DNA of 18,909 nt from an uncultured Clostridia bacterium. Its GTDB lineage: Bacteria > Bacillota > Clostridia > TANB77 > CAG-508. The translations under genes were made by a program, and so were the position numbers. The DNA is taken from positions 1-18,909 of the forward strand of contig CAKPDY010000028.1 in assembly GCA_934149165.1 (NCBI GenBank), in the 5' to 3' direction. How positions within the stretch are numbered: the stretch's first letter is position 1; every line of letters begins with the position of its first letter. The notes beneath the pieces are model-generated. The model made no database searches, had not been told where the DNA came from, and saw only the letters and a program-made list of their open reading frames with translations. Of the stretch, positions 13,973 through 18,909 are shown piece after piece.

Positions 13973-15100
13973 ATGAAGAAGTATTTATATATAATTAGTA
14001 CAATAATATTAATTTTAATTATCATATCAATAGGAATTAATATAAAAAGCACTAAAAATAAAACAGATTATAATTTAAGTAATGTAGATTCATCAACTAT
14101 ACAAGAACTACTTGAAAAAGATAATAATGAAAATATTGAAGATAATAGTATTTATGATTATAGAAATCCTGTAATACCAAAAGGATTTAAATCTGTTGAA
14201 ACAAATTATGCTAGTTGGAAATTGGATGAACAAGGATATCCTATTGGTTGGGATAAAGGATTAGTAATTGAAGATGATATAGGAAATCAATTTGTTTGGA
14301 TACCTGTAAAAGATACAAATAATATAACAAGAAAAGATGGATATTATGCTAGGAAAGAGCAAAACTATATGAATAGTTGTAAAGAAGCAGATGATAATAA
14401 TTCAACAGTAGAATCTAAAGAATTATACAAAAGTATAAAAAAATATAAAGGATTCTACATTGCCAGATATGAAGCAGGAATAGAAGATCAATTTAAAAGA
14501 CATATACAAGACGGAACAATAAAACCATTATCAAAACAAAATGTATATGTTTGGAATAGAATTCGTTGGGGTTCTGCCTACGGATATGCTTTAGATGGTA
14601 TTCAAGGAGATGATAGAGAAAATGGAGCAGTTAAAGTAGCTCGTTCAATGTACCCTAATACAGAGCGATTAAAAACATATAATTTACAAAATGACTTAAC
14701 AAACGATACTGGTGTTATATCTACACTTTGCTATGGAGTACAATGGGACTTAACAATGGATTTTATTAGTAATATTAATAATCCATATACCAAAACTAAA
14801 TATATAGAAGATAGTTCAAATATGGGATGGTTTGGTACAAATTCAAAATCTACATTACAAAAAACTGGTACAAATTTAAATGGTAACAATAGTAATTGTG
14901 TAAAAAATATTTATGATTTGGCTGGAAATATATATGAATGGACGATGGAATCCTATAAAGATAATTTTAGAATATACAGAGGGGGGATGTATGAGATGGG
15001 CAATAAAGATATTTCAGCATCTACTCGTGGACATTGTATTCCAGATGGTTTTGGCGATTATATGTATGTTGGCTTCAGAGTCGCATTGTATTTAAAATAA
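13973..15100 (+). CDS. Membrane-anchored FGE/sulfatase-modifying-factor-like protein
   Basis: The 375-aa protein starts with MKKYLYII and one membrane helix (about residues 4-24) that likely anchors it on the outside, then a low-complexity linker to residue 60. The rest resembles the formylglycine-generating enzyme (C-type-lectin-like) fold: GNQFVWIPVK, GFYIARYEAG, NIYDLAGNIYEWTME and the end SASTRGHCIPDG with MYVGFRVAL. Many such clostridial proteins are surface or ligand-binding and lack the FGE cysteine pair, so enzymatic activity is not assured here. TTGGAGGA precedes the ATG. No sulfatase is adjacent. Confidence 0.82.
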   Translation: MKKYLYIISTIILILIIISIGINIKSTKNKTDYNLSNVDSSTIQELLEKDNNENIEDNSIYDYRNPVIPKGFKSVETNYASWKLDEQGYPIGWDKGLVIEDDIGNQFVWIPVKDTNNITRKDGYYARKEQNYMNSCKEADDNNSTVESKELYKSIKKYKGFYIARYEAGIEDQFKRHIQDGTIKPLSKQNVYVWNRIRWGSAYGYALDGIQGDDRENGAVKVARSMYPNTERLKTYNLQNDLTNDTGVISTLCYGVQWDLTMDFISNINNPYTKTKYIEDSSNMGWFGTNSKSTLQKTGTNLNGNNSNCVKNIYDLAGNIYEWTMESYKDNFRIYRGGMYEMGNKDISASTRGHCIPDGFGDYMYVGFRVALYLK

Positions 15101-15204
15101 ATGTTATAAAAATTATTACACAAATTTACAAAACAATGTTCGCTATGAATTTCGTTGTAAATAAAGTAGCTAAATATATAATATTTCCGCTTCTAAAATA
15201 ACAT

Positions 15205-15236
15205 AAGATGGTGTCCTAATTACATGGCACCCTCTT
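15205..15236 (+). terminator. Weak terminator hairpin after FGE-like gene
   Basis: AAGA-t-GGTGTC (15205-15215) pairs with GGCACC-c-TCTT (15226-15236). There is no T-run, so it may be a processing or stabilising hairpin. Confidence 0.35.
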
Positions 15237-15469
15237 GATACTTAAAATAAATAATTTGCAAGTCTAAACATAGAATCTATATTTAAAATACCACCTGTTA
15301 CTAATTTATCTGTAAGGCGAGAATATTTGGTACTACTTAATAAAATAATAAAAATGTCATATAGGCGTTAGCCTTTTTAGGGTTAGCATTGGTATTTATA
15401 AAAATTTTTAAGAAATGTGAATGTGAAATAAAATCAGTGAAATACAACAGATAAAGGGAGGTGAAGAAT
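15237..15469. other. Intergenic, no gene seen
   Basis: I see no coding frame with a start signal. A minor hairpin, AGGC/GCCT followed by five T, lies at about 15363-15378, and a strong Shine-Dalgarno (AGGGAGGTG) for the next mini-ORF is at 15456-15464. Confidence 0.4.
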
Positions 15470-15581
15470 ATGTCGATAAGAATAGAAAGATGAGAAACAT
15501 GATATACGAATATTAACAAGATTTGATAATAACGAACTAAAAGAAAATGTAGTAAACTATACAAGAAAACTCTTAAACTAA
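15470..15581 (+). pseudogene. Frameshifted mini-gene
   Basis: After AGGGAGGTG, an ATG at 15470 gives only seven codons, MSIRIER, then TGA (15491-15493). In the +1 frame the sequence continues openly as EKHDIRILTRFDNNELKENV and ends at TAA 15579-15581. A +1 change at AGA-TGA would yield a 36-aa protein. The family is unknown. It could be a decayed gene, a short leader, or another +1 shift at UGA; the strong Shine-Dalgarno favours an originally translated gene. Confidence 0.35.
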
Positions 15582-15631
15582 ATTAAGAACGCTTCTTGAA
15601 ATAATTAAATATATGAAAGGAATGATGTAAT

Positions 15632-16327
15632 ATGAACAGACCAATAACAACATTATTTATGTTAGAATCACTAGATGGAAAAATAAGTAGTGGAATTAGT
15701 GATAATTTAGATGTAGATAAAGATTTTTGCAAAATTGATGGAGTTAAAGAAGGACTACACCAATATTATGAATTAGAACAAGAAACTGATGTATTTTCTT
15801 TAAATACAGGTAGAGTAATGGCTAAAATAGGAGTTAATGATAGAAAAGAATACCACGAAAAAATTGATGTAGTTACTTTTGTAATTATAGATAATAAACC
15901 ACATTTAAATGAAAATGGAATTGATTATTTGTGCCATTGGGTAGGTAAGCTATTATTAGTTACTACAAACAAAAATCATATAGCTTATAGTTTAAAGGAT
16001 AAGTATGATAACTTAGAAATATTGTATTATGAAACATTAGATTTAACACAACTATTAGAAGATTTATATAGTAAATATAATGCAGAAAATCTAACAATTC
16101 AATCAGGTGGTACATTAAATGGAATGTTTGTAAGAAATAAATTGATAGATTTTGTAAATATTGTTATAGCTCCAATAATAGTTGGAGGAAAAGATGTTGC
16201 AACATTAGTTGATGGAGAATCAATCACTGATGAAAGTGAACTAAATAAACTAATGCCTTTGAAATTACTTGAGTGTAACAAACTAAAAGATTCTTATATT
16301 CAACTAAAATACGAAACATTAAAATAG
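15632..16327 (+). CDS. RibD C-terminal domain / DHFR-like reductase
   Basis: The 231-aa protein matches the RibD_C fold, a dihydrofolate-reductase-like domain that uses NADPH to reduce pyrimidine intermediates of riboflavin synthesis or unrelated substrates. Landmarks are the start TTLFMLESLDGKISSG, LTIQSGGTLNGMFVRNKLI (NADPH and substrate region) and FVNIVIAPIIVGGKDVATLV. It has no deaminase domain, so it is not a complete RibD, and no riboflavin genes are near. Stand-alone members of this kind are common in gut Clostridia, with unknown substrate. AAAGGAATG precedes the ATG at 15632. Confidence 0.85.
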   Translation: MNRPITTLFMLESLDGKISSGISDNLDVDKDFCKIDGVKEGLHQYYELEQETDVFSLNTGRVMAKIGVNDRKEYHEKIDVVTFVIIDNKPHLNENGIDYLCHWVGKLLLVTTNKNHIAYSLKDKYDNLEILYYETLDLTQLLEDLYSKYNAENLTIQSGGTLNGMFVRNKLIDFVNIVIAPIIVGGKDVATLVDGESITDESELNKLMPLKLLECNKLKDSYIQLKYETLK

Positions 16328-16342
16328 TAATTTGAAAGTGAG

Positions 16343-16405
16343 ATGAATATAATGATTTTACACAATGCTGGAAAATATAATGGAGACACGCATATTGGTA
16401 TATAG
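16343..16405 (+). pseudogene. 20-codon gene fragment
   Basis: An ATG at 16343 with a weak GAAAGTGAG upstream encodes MNIMILHNAGKYNGDTHIGI and then stops. The piece HNAGKYNGD resembles the N-terminus of DUF3267-type membrane proteins, where GKYNGD is followed by a long protein; here it ends at once. It is most likely a broken relic. This similarity is from memory of the family and is weak because it is so short. Confidence 0.3.
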
Positions 16406-16430
16406 AAAAATAAATGAGGTGAAATAAAAA

Positions 16431-16547
16431 ATGGAATATAGATATATAACAAAAGGCGTTTGTTCAAACGAAATGATAATTGATTTAAAATCAAACTTTA
16501 TCCAGAGCCTATACCTATTATTGACTTGTGGGAAGAATTTTTATTAA
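16431..16547 (+). pseudogene. Truncated TSCPD-domain (TIGR03905-like) fragment
   Basis: AGGTGAA precedes ATG 16431 and the frame begins MEYRYITKGVCSNEMIIDLK, very like the start of TSCPD-domain proteins linked to ribonucleotide reduction (Y-x-T-x-GVCS). After about residue 20 the similarity stops, and the remaining 18 residues run into a long hairpin at 16518-16569 that supplies the stop. The expected glycine- and cysteine-rich second half and the TSCPD signature are absent. The gene looks cut by an insertion or deletion whose junction lies near 16490-16518. Confidence 0.5.
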
Positions 16548-16569
16548 TATTCCTCCCACAAGTCAATAA
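16518..16569. repeat. Long inverted repeat (15-bp perfect arms)
   Basis: Arms 16518-16532 and 16555-16569 are perfectly complementary over 15 bp, and pairing extends inward past one mismatch to AGAAT/ATTCC. The loop is AT-rich. No T-run follows, so it is not a standard terminator. It sits exactly where the TSCPD-like gene loses its family sequence, suggesting a small mobile hairpin element or a deletion scar. Confidence 0.55.
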
Positions 16570-16626
16570 ATTAATAAAGTATAAATGTTAAAGATTTTCT
16601 TTAATATTTATAACAACATATATCGT

Positions 16627-17091
16627 TTAGTTCTTATGTACCTTAACACCTTGTTCATTTAAAAAATTTATAAAACCATTTAAATATGGTTCTTCTATAG
16701 TTCCTATAAAAGTAGCACTCATTGTTTTTATACCATATTTTCCTTCATATGTCATAATATCATCTATATATATTTTTTTAGATTTACTTTGTATAACATT
16801 CATCTTTTTATTATCAACATAAAGTTCGCCGTTTACAACATTAAAAGTAACTTCTTTATTTACTAAAGATTTATTACCGCGAAATTCATCAGTTTTTTTG
16901 TATATGCTATAACAAATAGGTATTATGGTAAAAAATATAATAAACATTAAAACAATTACGAATGGATTAATTTTTACTGCTATAAGAAAGGTGGCAAACA
17001 TTAATATTGCCCATATTATCAATGGTGTAAAAATTTTTAATGCTATCTTATTTTCTAATATTTTTCTTGTTTTAACTGTAGTTGTGTACAT
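16627..17091 (-). CDS. Two-TM protein with C-terminal PH-like region
   Basis: A 154-aa protein with two membrane helices (about residues 20-39 and 44-65, LIIWAILMFATFLIAV and VIVLMFIIFFTIIPI) and a soluble C-terminal half with short beta-strand stretches (EVTFNVVNGELYVDNKKM, KKIYIDDIMTYEGKYG). Its build recalls the protein at 6563-7210 and bacterial YcxB/PH-like membrane proteins. AAGGTG stands about eight bases before the ATG at 17091. An antisense ORF on the plus strand across it is a shadow. No known function. Confidence 0.75.
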   Translation of the reverse strand: MYTTTVKTRKILENKIALKIFTPLIIWAILMFATFLIAVKINPFVIVLMFIIFFTIIPICYSIYKKTDEFRGNKSLVNKEVTFNVVNGELYVDNKKMNVIQSKSKKIYIDDIMTYEGKYGIKTMSATFIGTIEEPYLNGFINFLNEQGVKVHKN

Positions 17092-17326
17092 TTATTTTCA
17101 CCTTCTTTCTTTAGTAGAATTAATTCTGTTTACCACTTTAAATTTTATACTAACGAAAAAGTTTTGTCTAGCACACTTTTGTTCGCTGTCACTCATTAAA
17201 AAATATAGTCAAATATCAAACATTGCACAAAATGAAAGTATTCCCAAGTTAGGATTCACAAAAAATCAGCGTTTATAAAATATAAGTTATCTAGAATTAT
17301 AAATTAAAAAATAATGTTAAAAACTA
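17092..17326. other. Divergent intergenic region
   Basis: Between the minus-strand membrane gene and the AlbA_2 gene. A minus-strand promoter is possible: TAGACA (complement of 17165-17170) and TATAAA (complement of 17144-17149), though the spacer is only 15. A palindrome AGAATTAATTCT is at 17116-17127. I see no gene in it. Confidence 0.35.
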
Positions 17327-17356
17327 TTGTATAAATACAGATATAAATGATATACT
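17327..17356 (+). promoter_or_regulatory. Promoter of the AlbA_2 regulator gene
   Basis: TTGTAT (17327-17332) and an extended -10, TG (17348-17349) with TATACT (17351-17356), separated by 18 bases. Transcription should start near 17363, just at the edge of the four GAACGAT repeats. Confidence 0.6.
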
Positions 17357-17366
17357 ATCTTTAATC

Positions 17367-17401
17367 GAACGATTGAACGATATTTTGAACGATTGAACGA
17401 T
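17367..17401 (+). repeat. Four GAACGAT repeats in the 5' leader
   Basis: GAACGAT occurs at 17367-17373, 17375-17381, 17387-17393 and 17395-17401. Within each pair starts are 8 bases apart; the pairs are 20 bases apart, two helical turns. The array begins right after the predicted start of transcription and ends 24 bases before the ATG at 17426. This is the layout of an operator for a cooperative DNA-binding protein. The gene downstream encodes a C-terminal winged helix, so autoregulation is a reasonable guess. Confidence 0.65.
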
Positions 17402-17425
17402 AATAAAATTACAGGAGTGATATAC

Positions 17426-18703
17426 ATGGATGAAAATGAAAGTATAGAATTTAAGGAAAAATATACAGAAAATATCTATAAAGAAATTATATCATTTTTA
17501 AACACAAAATCAGGTACAATATATATTGGTTATGATGACGACGGAAATCTAATAGGATTGGATAATTATAAAGAAATTGAAGAGAAAATATCAAATGGAA
17601 TAAAAACAAATATTAGTCCAGATGCAAGAATATTTATATCTGTAAACATAGAAAAATTAGAAGATAAAACTTATATTATAATAAAGGTTTCAAAAGGAGT
17701 AGATATATATTATTTAAAAGATAAAGGCATTTTAAAAGGAACATATTTAAGAACAGGTTCATGTTCAATTCCCGCTACTGAAGAAACTATTAAACAGATG
17801 ATTATAAAAAACAGTAGTTTATCATTTGAAACTTCAATCTCTTATAATCAAAATCTGACTTTTAATTATATAAAAACGATGTTTGATGAGAATAATATTA
17901 ATATTGGATCAGAAAATATAAAAGAAAATTTACACATTACACGTGATAAAAAGTACACTAATCTTGGTTTATTGCTTTCTGATCAAAATCCATTCACCTT
18001 TAAATTAGCAGTATACCAATCTAAAGAAAAAGAAAACTTTCTAGACAGAAAAGAATTTTCGGGTTCTATTTTAGAAATATATGATAGTTTAATTGAATAT
18101 TTAAAGATAAACACAGCAACTTATGGCTTAATAAATACAAGCGTTAGAGAAGATATTGAAGAATATCCAGAATTTATTTTAAGAGAAATTGTGCTAAATT
18201 CTATAATACACAGAGATTATACAACTCTAACATCAAATATAATAAATCTATATAGAAATGAAGGAATAGAGTTAATTAGTTATGGCTCTTTATATGGAAA
18301 TATTACAATAGATGATATACTTGCAGGATTATCAACAACTAGAAACCCATATTTGCAATCAATTTTAATGAGATTAAAAAGAGTAGAAGCACTAGGAAGT
18401 GGACTAAGAAGAGTTAACTCATACTATGAAAAACTTGGATTAAATTTTGAAATTAAAGCTCTTCCTTCTACATTTGTAGTTGAATTACCAAGAATCACTT
18501 TAAATGCAATCAAATCACCAGATGAAGATGTATTTCTAATTATTAACTTTATAGAAAAAAATGGTTCAATAACAAGAAAAGATGCTGAAAATCTAATTCA
18601 AAAAGAAAAAACTACTACTGCAACAATATTGAATAAACTAGTAGAAAATAAAGTTTTAGTTAAGGTTGGAAATGGTCCAAGTACAAGATATGAGAAATAT
18701 TAG
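17426..18703 (+). CDS. AlbA_2 (Schlafen-type) / GHKL ATPase-like / HTH regulator
   Basis: This 425-aa protein (start ATG 17426 after CAGGAGTG; an upstream TTG at 17393 lies inside the repeat array) has three parts. Residues 1-110 form an AlbA_2/Schlafen-like domain: ESIEFKEKYTE, FLNTKSGTIYIGYDDDGNLIG, and TYLRTGSCSIPAT. Residues about 160-355 match the HATPase_c_4 (COG2865) domain, with LREIVLNSIIHRDYT (N-box-like) and the stretch TTRNPYLQSILMRLKRVEALGSG. The last 65 residues form a winged-helix: FIEKNGSITRKDAENLIQ. The family is annotated as transcriptional regulators or ATP-dependent helicase-like proteins; the biochemical role is unsettled. The repeat array upstream supports DNA binding. 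A strong terminator follows at 18801. Confidence 0.88.
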   Translation: MDENESIEFKEKYTENIYKEIISFLNTKSGTIYIGYDDDGNLIGLDNYKEIEEKISNGIKTNISPDARIFISVNIEKLEDKTYIIIKVSKGVDIYYLKDKGILKGTYLRTGSCSIPATEETIKQMIIKNSSLSFETSISYNQNLTFNYIKTMFDENNINIGSENIKENLHITRDKKYTNLGLLLSDQNPFTFKLAVYQSKEKENFLDRKEFSGSILEIYDSLIEYLKINTATYGLINTSVREDIEEYPEFILREIVLNSIIHRDYTTLTSNIINLYRNEGIELISYGSLYGNITIDDILAGLSTTRNPYLQSILMRLKRVEALGSGLRRVNSYYEKLGLNFEIKALPSTFVVELPRITLNAIKSPDEDVFLIINFIEKNGSITRKDAENLIQKEKTTTATILNKLVENKVLVKVGNGPSTRYEKY

Positions 18704-18710
18704 AAAAAAT

Positions 18711-18761
18711 ATTTAACTGCCACACGGAAGCTTTAGTCTATTGTCTGTATAGTAGTTAAAT
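18711..18761. other. Inverted repeat after AlbA_2 gene
   Basis: ATTTAACT (18711-18718) and AGTTAAAT (18754-18761) enclose a 35-base, comparatively GC-rich stretch (CACACGGAAGC). It may fold as a 3' UTR structure or be a small RNA; the true terminator is 40 bases on. Confidence 0.3.
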
Positions 18762-18800
18762 TTAGGTAATTCTATAAAATTAATGAGCTCTGGTTAGTGT

Positions 18801-18852
18801 AAAATATAAGTAGGCAAAATGAACATAGAATTTTGTCTGCTTATATTTTTTT
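18801..18852 (+). terminator. Intrinsic terminator of AlbA_2 gene
   Basis: A 20-bp stem, arms 18801-18820 and 18830-18849 with two wobble pairs, followed by T to 18852. It closes the AlbA_2 transcript. Confidence 0.8.
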
Positions 18853-18909
18853 ATAAATATATTGAAAAAACATAGATAATCCAATACAATGTGATTAGCA
18901 AACAACACA

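Noticed and set aside
16925..17278. Plus-strand 117-aa ORF
   Set aside because: It lies antisense to the two-TM protein gene, with no ribosome site; a shadow frame.
17367..17401. CRISPR or plasmid iterons
   Set aside because: The repeats are too short and too close for CRISPR, and no replication initiator is adjacent; an operator is simpler.

Overview
This is an AT-rich window from a low-GC, endospore-forming Bacillota, most likely a member of the Clostridia. Four things point there: the sporulation genes yabP and yabQ sit next to divIC; RF2 has the classic CTT-TGA-C frameshift site; arginine is written almost only as AGA; and short genes follow strong AGGAGG-type ribosome binding sites. No rRNA, tRNA or CRISPR array was found.

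Layout. 1-2652: an edge carrying two 22-bp direct repeats (probably an IS21-type end), then a promoter, a leader with a 20-bp-arm intrinsic terminator, and an operon of three GNAT acetyltransferases and a SAM methyltransferase. 2674-5380: an accessory patch with two small XRE repressors on the minus strand, a receiver-domain gene split by one in-frame TAA, and a 105-aa orphan gene whose promoter lies inside a 42-bp palindrome. 5429-11308: the conserved core: prfB, a membrane PH-like protein, aspartate kinase (minus), yabP-yabQ-divIC, rho. 11345-13678: a Y-family polymerase with a YolD-like partner behind a LexA-like site, then guanine deaminase and a structured terminator. 13973-16569: a membrane-anchored FGE-like protein, a RibD-C reductase and several short broken gene remnants ending at a long hairpin. 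16627-18852: a second two-TM protein (minus) and an AlbA_2/ATPase/HTH regulator preceded by four GAACGAT repeats.

The most unusual observation is in the core. Two essential or near-essential genes, prfB and aspartate kinase, each carry one extra base. In both cases the extra base is a C directly before a conserved glycine codon, so an in-frame CGG appears exactly where a +1 shift is needed. By eye these are the only two in-frame CGG codons in any recognisable gene here. This fits either two assembly or mutational insertions of the same kind, or a genome in which CGG is unread (no tRNA-Arg CCG) and the ribosome slips +1 there. prfB would then need two +1 shifts, the canonical UGA site and this CGG site.

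Other points worth testing are the attenuator before the acetyltransferase operon, the in-frame stop in the receiver domain, the promoter-embedding palindrome, the repeat array before the AlbA_2 gene, and the cluster of gene fragments around 15470-16569.
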